Shown here piece by piece: positions 9,438 through 15,939 of a DNA stretch of 19,765 bases. The stretch is taken from NCBI GenBank assembly GCA_964424565.1, contig CAYRIZ010000038.1:1-19765 (forward strand), given 5' to 3'. The position numbers and the translations under genes are program-made. The notes beneath the pieces were generated by a model, which did no database searches, was not told where the DNA came from, and saw only the letters and a list, made by a program, of their open reading frames with translations. The first letter of the stretch is position 1; each line of letters opens with the position of its first letter. This DNA comes from Avisuccinivibrio sp964424565. Lineage in GTDB: Bacteria; Pseudomonadota; Gammaproteobacteria; Enterobacterales; Succinivibrionaceae.

Positions 9438-9458
9438 CCGGAAACAATCCGGCTTTTT
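9438..9458 (+). terminator. Weak attenuator-like hairpin before the AraC gene
   Basis: CCGGA (9438-9442) pairs with TCCGG (9448-9452), followed by CTTTTT (9453-9458), 24 nt before the regulator start. The 5-bp stem is short, so this may be a weak attenuator or chance. Confidence 0.25.
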
Positions 9459-9482
9459 GCGTTTTCGGAAGATCATAACAGC

Positions 9483-10439
9483 ATGAGCAGAAACAGCAAT
9501 ATTTTAGTGGACAGCAATACCAAAAAGGTCCTCAAGGAACAGCTGCGCCACGGCACCAGCGTCTACCCCATAGCCGCCTACTTCTGGCAGGATTCCCCCT
9601 ATGCCCACCGCGTCGCCCTGCACTGGCATCCGGAAGTGGAAATAGTACGCTTTGTACAGGGAAGCTTTACCATGGCCTGCAGCGGACAGCAGCCGCAAAG
9701 CCTGCAGGATGACGGCATCCTGATCATCCCCGGCAATGTGCTGCATACCATGAATCTGCCGGCCGGCTCCATAGAAAGCGCCGTGGTGTTCGATCTGGAC
9801 ATGCTGAGCCTGGAGCATTATGACGAGCTGCAGTCCGATATATTTGCCGCGCTGAAAAGCGGCAATATGCCCCTGCCGCCGGTTATTGTGCCCGGCAATC
9901 CCGGCTTTGCTGAAATCTCCCGCCTGCTGGATTTTGTGCTGCAGCACTGCCGCGATCCTGAAGCCCCGATGCGCCTGACCGTCAAGGCCAGACTGCTGGA
10001 GCTGCTGGCCTTGTGCTACAGCCACGGCTATATCTCCCGCAAGGAAGTACTGCTCTCGGTCAATGAGCGCAACAGACAGGACAAATTAAAGGATTTGCTC
10101 ACCTATATAGATGCCCACTACGCCGGCCCCATGACCGTGGCTGATGCCGCCTCCCGCCTGAATGTCTCCATTCAGTACTTCTGCCGCTACTTTAAAAAAG
10201 TCACTTCCATGTGCTTTACCGATTACCTCAATGATCTGCGGCTGCGCCGCGCCGCCCAGGCCATAGTGGAAACCGATCAGCCCATAGGCAGCATAGCCGC
10301 CTATCACGGTTTTGACAATTCAGGCTATTTCTTTAAAAATTTCCGGGAAAAATTCGGCACCACCCCGCTGAAATACCGCAAATCCATGCGCAGTCTGGCC
10401 GCCGGTAAGGCTGCCGCAGCGGACAAGCCCGGAGCCTGA
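9483..10439 (+). CDS. AraC-family transcriptional regulator with N-terminal cupin domain
   Basis: This 318-aa protein should be a ligand-responsive DNA-binding regulator. The N-terminal half (about 25-110) is a cupin-like sensor with HWHPEVEIVRFVQG (47-60) and IIPGNVLHTM (81-90). The C-terminal 100 residues are a two-helix-turn-helix AraC domain: first HTH about 218-240 (VADAASRLNVSIQYFCRYFK), second about 267-290 (IGSIAAYHGFDNSGYFFKNF), then the family ending FGTTPLKYRK (291-300). The start is ATG 9483, with only a weak GGAAG-like site upstream. It is divergent from the importer operon and 251 nt before the likely start of the alpha-glucosidase gene. AraC proteins of this layout often control adjacent sugar-use genes, so the glucosidase is the likelier target. 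The inducer is unknown. Confidence 0.92.
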   Translation: MSRNSNILVDSNTKKVLKEQLRHGTSVYPIAAYFWQDSPYAHRVALHWHPEVEIVRFVQGSFTMACSGQQPQSLQDDGILIIPGNVLHTMNLPAGSIESAVVFDLDMLSLEHYDELQSDIFAALKSGNMPLPPVIVPGNPGFAEISRLLDFVLQHCRDPEAPMRLTVKARLLELLALCYSHGYISRKEVLLSVNERNRQDKLKDLLTYIDAHYAGPMTVADAASRLNVSIQYFCRYFKKVTSMCFTDYLNDLRLRRAAQAIVETDQPIGSIAAYHGFDNSGYFFKNFREKFGTTPLKYRKSMRSLAAGKAAAADKPGA

Positions 10440-10489
10440 AGAGATCTGATCTGCCGGCCTCACGTTTTTTCACATTTTTTATCCTGCCG

Positions 10490-10508
10490 CGCCGCCGCGG
10501 AGGCGGCG
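10490..10508. repeat. 7-bp GC hairpin after the AraC gene
   Basis: CGCCGCC (10490-10496) pairs with GGCGGCG (10502-10508) around a 5-nt loop, about 50 nt after the regulator stop. No proper T-tract follows (TAAATTATTTG), so it is a poor intrinsic terminator. It may still protect or end the regulator mRNA. Confidence 0.35.
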
Positions 10509-10509
10509 T

Positions 10510-10530
10510 AAATTATTTGATCAATAATTT
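10510..10530. promoter_or_regulatory. Candidate operator: perfect AT-rich palindrome upstream of the glucosidase gene
   Basis: AAATTATT (10510-10517) and AATAATTT (10523-10530) form a perfect inverted repeat with a TGATC centre, 160 nt before the glucosidase start. Its length and symmetry suit a dimeric regulator. A possible -10 element TATAGT (10564-10569) follows without a good -35, as is common for activator-dependent promoters. AraC proteins usually bind direct rather than inverted repeats, so a LacI- or GntR-type factor is also possible. Confidence 0.4.
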
Positions 10531-10660
10531 GATGCAGCTCAAACTTTAAAGGGTTTGGGTCAATATAGTGTACTTTTCAGTTAAGCCCGCCGCTTTTTTT
10601 GGCCAAAAGCCGTCACTACAATGCATTTCAACAAACAGCTCCCAACCCAATCAACCCCTG

Positions 10661-10684
10661 TCCTGCCGGCAGGATCAACTGGAG
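10661..10684 (+). promoter_or_regulatory. Palindrome and ribosome site that set the glucosidase start
   Basis: GGAG (10681-10684) lies 6 nt before ATG 10691 and fixes the start there, rather than at an in-frame GTG at 10568. Just upstream, TCCTGCC/GGCAGGA (10661-10674) is a perfect 14-nt palindrome in the leader, preceded by a C/A-rich unstructured stretch. It might be a protein site or a structure near the ribosome landing pad. Confidence 0.5.
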
Positions 10685-10690
10685 TATCTT

Positions 10691-12367
10691 ATGCAGAAAC
10701 AATGGTGGCACGGCAAAACAGCCTATCAGATTTATCCCAAGTCCTTTAAAGACAGCAATGGCGATGGTGTAGGTGATTTAAGAGGCATTATTGAGAAACT
10801 GCCCTACCTGCACGATCTGGGCATAGAGATCTTGTGGATCTCCCCTATTTACAAGTCTCCCTTTGTCGATCAGGGCTATGACATAGCCGATTATCAGGCC
10901 ATAGATCCCCTGTTTGGCTCCATGGAGGATTTCGATGAGCTGCTCGCTCAGGCCCGCAGTCTAGGCATTCATGTGATCATGGATCTGGTGGTCAACCACT
11001 GCTCCTCCGAGCATGAGTGGTTCAAGAAGGCCTGCGCCGATCCTGCCTGCGAGGAAGCTTCCTACTTTTATTTCCGCGAGGGCCGGGAAGACGGCAGTCT
11101 GCCCAACAATTTACGCTCCAATTTCGGCGGCTCAGTGTGGTCCCCGGTGCCCGGTCAGGAAAACCTGTACTACTGCCACTTCTTTGCCAAGGAGCAGCCC
11201 GATCTCAACTGGTTCAACCCCAAGCTGCGTCAGCGCATTTATGACATGATGAACTGGTGGTTTGAAAAGGGCATTTCCGGCTTCCGCGTGGATGCCATCA
11301 TGTGCATAGGCAAAGATCCCACCTTCCCTATGTATCCTGCCGACGATTTTGGCGACGGCATGTGTGCCTGCGGCGCCATGAATCAGCAGCACAATGAGGT
11401 GGCCGAGCGCTTCCTGCAGGAAATGCAGGATAATACCTTCCGCAAATACAACACCTTCTCGGTGGGTGAAGTTTTTGGCCTGCAGAAGGAAAACACAGAC
11501 AAATTCATAGGCGATCACGGCTGCTTCAGCTCCATCTTTGACTTTGCCGCCCGCGAGGCCCTGTCCACCCGTCCGGCTTTCTTCAATTTTGAGAAGCTGT
11601 CCGTGGCGCAGTACCGCGAGGTGACCTTCAAGGCCCAGGAGCTGACCAATGACAGCGGTTTCCTCGCCCCGGTGATAGAAAATCACGATGAGCCCCGCGG
11701 CGTGTCCACCTGGCTGCCGGCTATGTGGCAGAATGCCGCCGGCGCCAAGGCTCTGGGCACGGTCAATATCCTGCTGCGCGGCATTCCCTTCGTTTATCAG
11801 GGGCAGGAGATAGGTATGACCAATACCGCCTTCGGCTCCATATACGAGCTCGATGATCTGCAGAGCAAGGAGGAATACCGCCGCTGCCTCGAGCATGGTC
11901 TCTCCGAGACCGTGGCCATGCAGGTGCTCAACGAGCAGTGCCGTGACAATGCCCGCACCCCCATGCTCTGGGATGACAGCATGTTCGCCGGTTTCTCCAG
12001 GGAAGTGCCCTGGATGAAGGTGCATCAGGATTACAAGACTCTGAACGTCAAGGCCCAGATCAATGATCCGCAGTCTGTTTACAGTCACTACAAGGCCCTC
12101 ATCGCCCTGCGCCGCGATCCTGCTTTACAGGAAACCTTAACCTACGGCCGCTTTGAGGCCCTGCCCGATCCCAATGCCCACACCCTGGCCTTCCTGCGCT
12201 GCGGTGAAGAGCACACCGTGATGATCGTCGCCAACTTTGGGCTGGACAGCGTCCGCTTTGCCGCCGCGGCCGGTGCGCAGCTGCTGCTCTCCTCCGGCAC
12301 GGTCAGCCTGAGCGACGGCGTGCTGCAGGTGGGTGAAGGCTCATCAGCCGTAGTACTGCTGCATTAA
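10691..12367 (+). CDS. GH13 alpha-glucosidase (oligo-1,6-glucosidase/dextran glucosidase type)
   Basis: This 558-aa protein lacks a signal peptide and should act in the cytoplasm, hydrolysing short alpha-glucosides from the non-reducing end. All four GH13 regions are present, numbered from ATG 10691: DLVVNH (98-103), GFRVDAI with nucleophile Asp201, VGEVFG with acid/base Glu260, and ENHDEPR with Asp333. These positions sit close to those of Bacillus oligo-1,6-glucosidase. QPDLNW just before region II and NNLRSNFGGSVW are typical of GH13 alpha-glucosidases. The residue after the nucleophile is Ala, not the Val common in strict 1,6-enzymes, which suggests activity on alpha-1,4 bonds; that is inference. 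No phosphotransferase or trehalose gene is nearby, so trehalose-6-phosphate hydrolase is less likely. Codons upstream to GTG 10568 are open but do not look like protein. A strong terminator follows 32 nt after the stop. Confidence 0.92.
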   Translation: MQKQWWHGKTAYQIYPKSFKDSNGDGVGDLRGIIEKLPYLHDLGIEILWISPIYKSPFVDQGYDIADYQAIDPLFGSMEDFDELLAQARSLGIHVIMDLVVNHCSSEHEWFKKACADPACEEASYFYFREGREDGSLPNNLRSNFGGSVWSPVPGQENLYYCHFFAKEQPDLNWFNPKLRQRIYDMMNWWFEKGISGFRVDAIMCIGKDPTFPMYPADDFGDGMCACGAMNQQHNEVAERFLQEMQDNTFRKYNTFSVGEVFGLQKENTDKFIGDHGCFSSIFDFAAREALSTRPAFFNFEKLSVAQYREVTFKAQELTNDSGFLAPVIENHDEPRGVSTWLPAMWQNAAGAKALGTVNILLRGIPFVYQGQEIGMTNTAFGSIYELDDLQSKEEYRRCLEHGLSETVAMQVLNEQCRDNARTPMLWDDSMFAGFSREVPWMKVHQDYKTLNVKAQINDPQSVYSHYKALIALRRDPALQETLTYGRFEALPDPNAHTLAFLRCGEEHTVMIVANFGLDSVRFAAAAGAQLLLSSGTVSLSDGVLQVGEGSSAVVLLH

Positions 12368-12398
12368 TTAAACAAACAAGCAATTCAGGCTCATATCA

Positions 12399-12423
12399 GG
12401 GGGGAAGGGATTCCCCCTTTTTT
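12399..12423 (+). terminator. Strong rho-independent terminator after the glucosidase gene
   Basis: GGGGGAA (12400-12406) pairs with TTCCCCC (12411-12417) around a GGGA loop, followed by T6 (12418-12423). Outer AACAAACAA (about 12371-12379) and TTGTTTGTT (about 12422-12430) arms could extend it. It separates region 3 from the Pot-type operon. Confidence 0.85.
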
Positions 12424-12452
12424 GTTTGTTTTTTCTTTTCTTTTGTGTGTGG

Positions 12453-12483
12453 ACTGCCGGCGGCAGTGCACCAAAGTGCACCA
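12453..12483. repeat. Palindrome plus 10-bp-phased direct repeat
   Basis: ACTGCC-GGC-GGCAGT (12453-12467) is a perfect inverted repeat. It overlaps a direct repeat of GTGCACCA at 12466-12473 and 12476-12483, spaced exactly 10 bp, about one helical turn. Each copy contains the self-complementary GTGCAC, which also forms the core of the palindrome at 9319-9328. It may be a regulator cluster far upstream of the operon. Confidence 0.35.
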
Positions 12484-12732
12484 GGTGATCTGCAGTCATC
12501 TGCTGACTTTGGGCGCACTGTCCGCAGCATGCCGCCTGGGCCCTGCCAATTTTTGCGACATCCGTCAGATTTTTTCCCGTCGTAAATTTCAGCCTATCCG
12601 ATCTTTTCCCTGTAGTGGAGCAGCCTGCTGTGCCGCGGGGCGCCTTTTCGCCAAAAAGATCCACTGTTCTCCCCATTACTGGGGTTCATTACAGTGCAAT
12701 GGCATCACAACAAGTCAAATGCACATTTTTCG

Positions 12733-12761
12733 TTTACTAAAAATTTCCCATTTGCAATCAT
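12733..12761 (+). promoter_or_regulatory. Candidate promoter of the seven-gene operon
   Basis: TTTACT (12733-12738) and AATCAT (12756-12761), 17 nt apart, each match four of six sigma-70 consensus bases. The proposed -10 lies inside the palindrome at 12756-12773. Weak evidence on its own. Confidence 0.25.
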
Positions 12762-12773
12762 GAGGCCATGATT
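12756..12773. promoter_or_regulatory. Candidate operator upstream of the PotA-like gene
   Basis: AATCATG (12756-12762) and CATGATT (12767-12773) form a perfect inverted repeat with a 4-nt AGGC centre, 40 nt before the first gene. It overlaps the proposed -10, a position suited to repression. The cognate regulator is unknown and is not encoded in the operon. Confidence 0.4.
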
Positions 12774-12774
12774 T

Positions 12775-12790
12775 TGTGACACATCTCAAT
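12775..12790. promoter_or_regulatory. CRP-like half-symmetric site
   Basis: TGTGA-N6-TCAAT (12775-12790) matches the CRP consensus TGTGA-N6-TCACA in the first half and three of five bases in the second, with AT-rich flanks. It lies close to the start codon and downstream of the proposed -10, so a classic activation role is doubtful. Confidence 0.25.
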
Positions 12791-12813
12791 AATTTCCGGG
12801 GGATTGTGAAAAA

Positions 12814-13920
12814 ATGGGAATAGGACAGGATTTGGCCGTGCGCGACGTGAGTCTGTATTACGGCACTTTTAAAGCTCTCGATGAGGTCTCTCTGGTCTGT
12901 GCACCGGGGCAGTTCACCACCATCCTGGGCTCCAGCGGCTCCGGCAAGACCACCCTGCTCAAAGCCATAGCCGGTTTTGAACGCATCAGCTCGGGCAAGA
13001 TCTTCATCAATGGTGAAGATGTGGCCATGAAAAAGGCCTATGAGCGCAATATAGGCATGCTTTTTCAGAACTATGCACTCTTTCCGCATCTGACCATAGG
13101 CAAGAACATAGCCTATCCGCTGCGTCTGCGCCGCATGAAAAAAGATCTGATAGACAAGAAAGTGGCCGAGGTGCTGGATCTGGTGAAGCTCTCCGCCCTG
13201 AAGGATCGTTATCCCAAAGAACTGTCAGGCGGTCAGCAGCAGCGCATAGCCCTGGCCCGCGCTCTGGTGTATGAACCCAGCCTGCTGCTGCTCGACGAAC
13301 CGCTGGGCGCGCTGGATATGTCCCTGCGCCACGACATGCAGTTTGAAATCAAGCGTATTACCCGCGAACTGGGCATTACCACCGTATCGGTGACCCACGA
13401 TCAGGAAGAAGCCTTTGCCATGTCCGATCTCATCTGCATCATGTCGGCCGGCAAAGTACAGCAGTTTGCCGAGCCCCGCGAGATCTACGCCAAGCCGGCC
13501 AATACCTTTGTGGCCACCTTTATGGGTACCACCAACATCATCCCGGCCCAGCTGGTAAAGGCCGGCACCAGAGGCGGCGTGCGCAGCCTGCAGGTGCAGA
13601 CCCCGCTGAGCCCCGACCCCCTGACCATTACCGACAGCGACAACCGCACCGCTTCCCTGCGCGCCGGCGACAAATTCGCCTTTGCCCTGCGCCCTGAAGA
13701 TCTGCATCTGCGCCTGGGCAACAGCAAGGCAGGCAGCAACAGCTTCCAGGCCAAATTGACCGAGTGCGTCTATCTGGGATCCCAGGTCAAGGCCCATGCT
13801 GCAGCAGGCAATCAGCTGCTCAATGTGATCCTCAGTGTCAGGGAATTTTCGGCTGTGGATCTCAAGGAAGAGGTTTCTTTTGGTTTTGATGCAGCAGATG
13901 TGGCTTTGCTGCTTAATTAA
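12814..13920 (+). CDS. PotA-type ABC importer ATPase
   Basis: This is the first gene of the operon (368 aa). It should hydrolyse ATP at the inner membrane to drive the PotB/PotC-type permease pair encoded downstream. Motifs: Walker A GSSGSGKT (39-46), Q-loop Gln85 in LFQNYALFPH, signature LSGGQQQR (137-144), Walker B LLLLDE (157-162), D-loop GALD and H-loop His195 in THDQEEA. Residues from about 240 form the C-terminal TOBE-type regulatory domain of spermidine/putrescine- and iron-class ATPases (ALRPEDLHLR is typical). ATG 12814 follows GGGGGA at 12798-12803 with a rather long 10-nt gap. The next gene starts 18 nt after the stop. The Pot-type architecture is firm, but the substrate is set by the binding protein, so I do not assign polyamine. 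Confidence 0.9.
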   Translation: MGIGQDLAVRDVSLYYGTFKALDEVSLVCAPGQFTTILGSSGSGKTTLLKAIAGFERISSGKIFINGEDVAMKKAYERNIGMLFQNYALFPHLTIGKNIAYPLRLRRMKKDLIDKKVAEVLDLVKLSALKDRYPKELSGGQQQRIALARALVYEPSLLLLDEPLGALDMSLRHDMQFEIKRITRELGITTVSVTHDQEEAFAMSDLICIMSAGKVQQFAEPREIYAKPANTFVATFMGTTNIIPAQLVKAGTRGGVRSLQVQTPLSPDPLTITDSDNRTASLRAGDKFAFALRPEDLHLRLGNSKAGSNSFQAKLTECVYLGSQVKAHAAAGNQLLNVILSVREFSAVDLKEEVSFGFDAADVALLLN

Positions 13921-13938
13921 GTTAAGAGGACATTTACC

Positions 13939-14997
13939 ATGAAACAGCAACTCAACTGCATGATCTCCCTGCTGGCTGCCGTGACTGCAGCCTGCCTGCT
14001 TACCGCCTGCGGCGGCGATGACAGCAGCAAAGCCGACAGCGGCGCCGGCTCCCTGACCTTTGTGGACTGGGGCGGCACCAATACTCAGGCCCGCATCGAT
14101 CAAAACCTCAAGCCTTTTGAGGAGGCCACCGGCATCAAGGTAACCGTAGTCACCCCCACAGACTATGCCAAGCTCATCTCCATGGTGGAAAGCGGCAGCA
14201 CCGAGTGGGACGTGGTCAACTGCGATGCCTACTGGGGCGTTTTTGCCGGCAACAAGGGCTATCTGGAGCCCATAGACTACGGCACGGTCACGGTGCAGAT
14301 CGATCCTGAAGTACAGCTGGAATACGTGATGGGCGCAGAGGTATATGCCTCGGTCATTTCCTTTAATACCAACAAGTACACCGCAGAAACCTGCCCGCAG
14401 AACTGGGCCGAATTCTACGATCTGGAAAAATTCCCGGGCAAGCGTGCCATGTGGCAGTATCCGGTGACTGTGCTGGAATCTGCCCTGCTGGCCGACGGCG
14501 TACCGCTGGATCAGCTCTATCCTCTGGATCTGGATCGCGCTTTTGCCAAGCTCGATACCATCAAGAGCTCCATAGTGTGGTGGACCAAGGGTGCCCAGCC
14601 GGCTCAGATGCTGGCCACCTCAGAGGCTGATCTGGCCTTGGGCTGGTCCGGCCGCATAATCACCGCCAGTGACGAGGGCTCACCGGTGGGCCTGATTTAC
14701 AATCAGGGCATGCGTATAGCCGCCGGCTGGATTGTGCCCAAGAATGCCCCGCATAAGGAAAATGCCATGAAGTTCATTCAGTATGTTTCCACTGCCGAGG
14801 CCCAGAAGGCATTTTCCGATCAGATCCCCTACGGCTCCACCAACCCGCGGGCTTCAGATCTGATGGACGAGGAGCAGCAGGCCCGCATAGGCCAGACTCC
14901 CGCCCAGCTGGCCAACGAGACCTACATCAACAATCAGTACTGGGCCGAGCATTTGGCTGAGGTGCAGGAGCGCTTCAACGCCTGGCTGCTGCAGTAG
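13939..14997 (+). CDS. PotD-like periplasmic binding lipoprotein, ligand probably not a polyamine
   Basis: This 352-aa binding protein should present the ligand to the PotB/PotC-type permease. The lipoprotein signal peptide ends in lipobox L21-T22-A23-Cys24. ATG 13939 follows AAGAGGA. The body has the COG0687 (PotD/PotF) fold pattern: VDWGG near the start, DVVNCDAYW, LALGWSGRI and PYGSTNPRA near the end. Aligned by eye with E. coli PotD as I remember it, three pocket aromatics remain (Trp34, Tyr85, Trp229 as Trp44, Tyr98, Trp236). All four acidic residues that bind the polyamine nitrogens are replaced: Glu36 by Gly46, Asp168 by Tyr174, Glu171 by Thr177, Asp257 by Ala262. Arg239 follows the pocket Trp. 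I infer a neutral, zwitterionic or anionic ligand. With a creatininase and CodA-like enzyme downstream, creatinine or creatine is a candidate. Confidence 0.9.
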   Translation: MKQQLNCMISLLAAVTAACLLTACGGDDSSKADSGAGSLTFVDWGGTNTQARIDQNLKPFEEATGIKVTVVTPTDYAKLISMVESGSTEWDVVNCDAYWGVFAGNKGYLEPIDYGTVTVQIDPEVQLEYVMGAEVYASVISFNTNKYTAETCPQNWAEFYDLEKFPGKRAMWQYPVTVLESALLADGVPLDQLYPLDLDRAFAKLDTIKSSIVWWTKGAQPAQMLATSEADLALGWSGRIITASDEGSPVGLIYNQGMRIAAGWIVPKNAPHKENAMKFIQYVSTAEAQKAFSDQIPYGSTNPRASDLMDEEQQARIGQTPAQLANETYINNQYWAEHLAEVQERFNAWLLQ

Positions 14998-15023
14998 TTC
15001 TCTCCCCATCCCGATCTCAACTT

Positions 15024-15056
15024 GCAGGAGGGCAGCCCCGGGGGGCTCCCTCCTGC
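15024..15056 (+). ncRNA. Intercistronic stem-loop between binding-protein and permease genes
   Basis: GCAGGAGGG (15024-15032) pairs with CCCTCCTGC (15048-15056). Inside, after one bulged C, AGCC (15034-15037) pairs with GGCT (15044-15047). No T-tract follows. It lies 26 nt after the binding-protein stop and 4 nt before the permease ribosome site. Such hairpins in importer operons often stabilise the upstream message so that the binding protein exceeds the permeases. This is an RNA structure, not a proposed gene. Confidence 0.6.
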
Positions 15057-15060
15057 CATC

Positions 15061-15066
15061 AGGAGG
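15061..15066 (+). promoter_or_regulatory. Ribosome site that fixes the PotB-like start
   Basis: A perfect AGGAGG lies 6 nt before ATG 15073. The in-frame TTG at 15022 would place the preceding hairpin inside the coding sequence and add a Gly/Pro-rich 17-residue tail, so I reject it. Confidence 0.8.
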
Positions 15067-15072
15067 CAGAAA

Positions 15073-15930
15073 ATGTCAGGAAAAAGTTTTAGTGCCAAAT
15101 TATGTGACTACCCTTCCCTGAGCCGGCTGCTCATAATAATCCCCCTGCTCTTCATAGGCATCTGCCTGGGCATTCCCCTGTGCAATATTCTGGCCCGCTC
15201 ACTGACCGGTCCCGACGGCTTCACCCTGAGCTGGTTCATCAAGATTTTTACCGAGCCGCTGTACCTGCGCGTGCTGTGGTCCACCCTGAAGATTTCCTTT
15301 ATGGTCACCCTGCTCTGCCTGGTGCTGGCCTATCCCATTGCCTATTTGTCCGTCACCGACAAAAGCGATCTGGTGCGCAGGCTGATCACCGCCGGTATCC
15401 TCATTCCCTACTGGATCAGTATGCTGGTGCGTATCTTTGCCTGGCAGGTGCTGATGCAGTCCAATGGTCTGATCAATCAAATCATGACTTTTCTGGGCAT
15501 TTTCCAGGAGCCGGCGCAGATCCTCTACACCGAGGTGGCCGTATGCGTGAGCTTGACGCATATCTTAATTCCCTTTATGTACCTGTCCCTGCAGGCGAAC
15601 ATGAGCCATATAGATCTCAATCTGCTCAATGCCGCCAAGAGCATGGGCGCCAACAAGAGGGTGGCCTTCCTGACCGTGTTCCTGCCGCTGAGCCGTGAGG
15701 GCATGATCTCAGGCTCCATTCTGGTCTTTGTGCTGGCGTTGGGCTTCTATATTGCTCCGGCCCTGCTGGGTGGTCCGAACAACATGATGCTGTCCAACCT
15801 GATTGAAATCAACATGAACAGCTTCAACTGGCCGCTGGCCGCCGCTCTGGCCTTTGAGCTGCTGGTGCTGGTCCTGGCCATAGTGGCCATAACCTTTAAG
15901 ACTGTGGGCAACATCTTTATCCGCAAGTAG
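15073..15930 (+). CDS. PotB-type ABC importer permease
   Basis: This 285-aa inner-membrane protein is the first of the permease pair. About six hydrophobic segments are visible, the first at 19-40. The EAA coupling loop is at about 186-206 (NAAKSMGANKRVAFLTVFLP), which contacts the ATPase. ILIPYWISMLVR (110-120) and the GFYIAPALLGGP stretch near 229-240 are characteristic of PotB-like subunits. The start follows a perfect AGGAGG and the gene ends in TAG at 15928-15930. That stop overlaps the AGGAGG (15929-15934) of the next gene, so the two permeases are closely coupled. The hairpin upstream probably tunes its expression relative to the binding protein. Confidence 0.92.
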   Translation: MSGKSFSAKLCDYPSLSRLLIIIPLLFIGICLGIPLCNILARSLTGPDGFTLSWFIKIFTEPLYLRVLWSTLKISFMVTLLCLVLAYPIAYLSVTDKSDLVRRLITAGILIPYWISMLVRIFAWQVLMQSNGLINQIMTFLGIFQEPAQILYTEVAVCVSLTHILIPFMYLSLQANMSHIDLNLLNAAKSMGANKRVAFLTVFLPLSREGMISGSILVFVLALGFYIAPALLGGPNNMMLSNLIEINMNSFNWPLAAALAFELLVLVLAIVAITFKTVGNIFIRK

Positions 15931-15939
15931 GAGGATCTC

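Larger units (their letters stand above)
9155..9482. promoter_or_regulatory. Divergent control region between importer operon and AraC regulator
   Basis: This 328-nt gap has no supportable gene. Reading left to right it holds a perfect tandem 8-mer (GGACCTAT twice, 9184-9199) inside an imperfect inverted repeat (about 9179-9209), a strong GC hairpin (9242-9266), the palindrome TTGTGCACAA (9319-9328), an AT-rich stretch (9380-9412) that probably holds the rightward promoter, and a small hairpin with a T-tract (9438-9458). On the minus strand TTTGCA and TATCAG flank the TTGTGCACAA palindrome at about 16-nt spacing, a weak promoter candidate for the importer operon. Exact promoters are unproven. 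Confidence 0.45.
12424..12813 (+). promoter_or_regulatory. Upstream control region of the seven-gene operon
   Basis: This 390-nt stretch has no gene I would support. An open frame covers much of it but its translation is Cys-rich and has no coding texture. It contains clustered symmetrical and tandem motifs near its left end (12453-12483), a T/C-rich middle, and a promoter-proximal palindrome with a CRP-like motif near the right end. The operon promoter is expected here because the terminator at 12399-12423 blocks upstream transcription. Confidence 0.5.

Noticed and set aside
10568..10690. Longer glucosidase start at GTG 10568
   Set aside because: The extra 41 residues have no GH13 resemblance, and a GGAG with 6-nt spacing precedes ATG 10691, where the family's normal N-terminus begins.
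10691..12367. Trehalose-6-phosphate hydrolase (TreC)
   Set aside because: Same GH13 class, but the sequence around region II is nearer to oligo-1,6-glucosidases and no trehalose transport gene is nearby.
12422..12763. 113-codon open frame in the operon's upstream region
   Set aside because: Cys-rich, no domain, no ribosome site, and it begins inside the terminator T-tract.
15022..15072. Longer PotB-like start at TTG 15022
   Set aside because: It would translate the hairpin into a Gly/Pro-rich tail; a perfect AGGAGG precedes ATG 15073.
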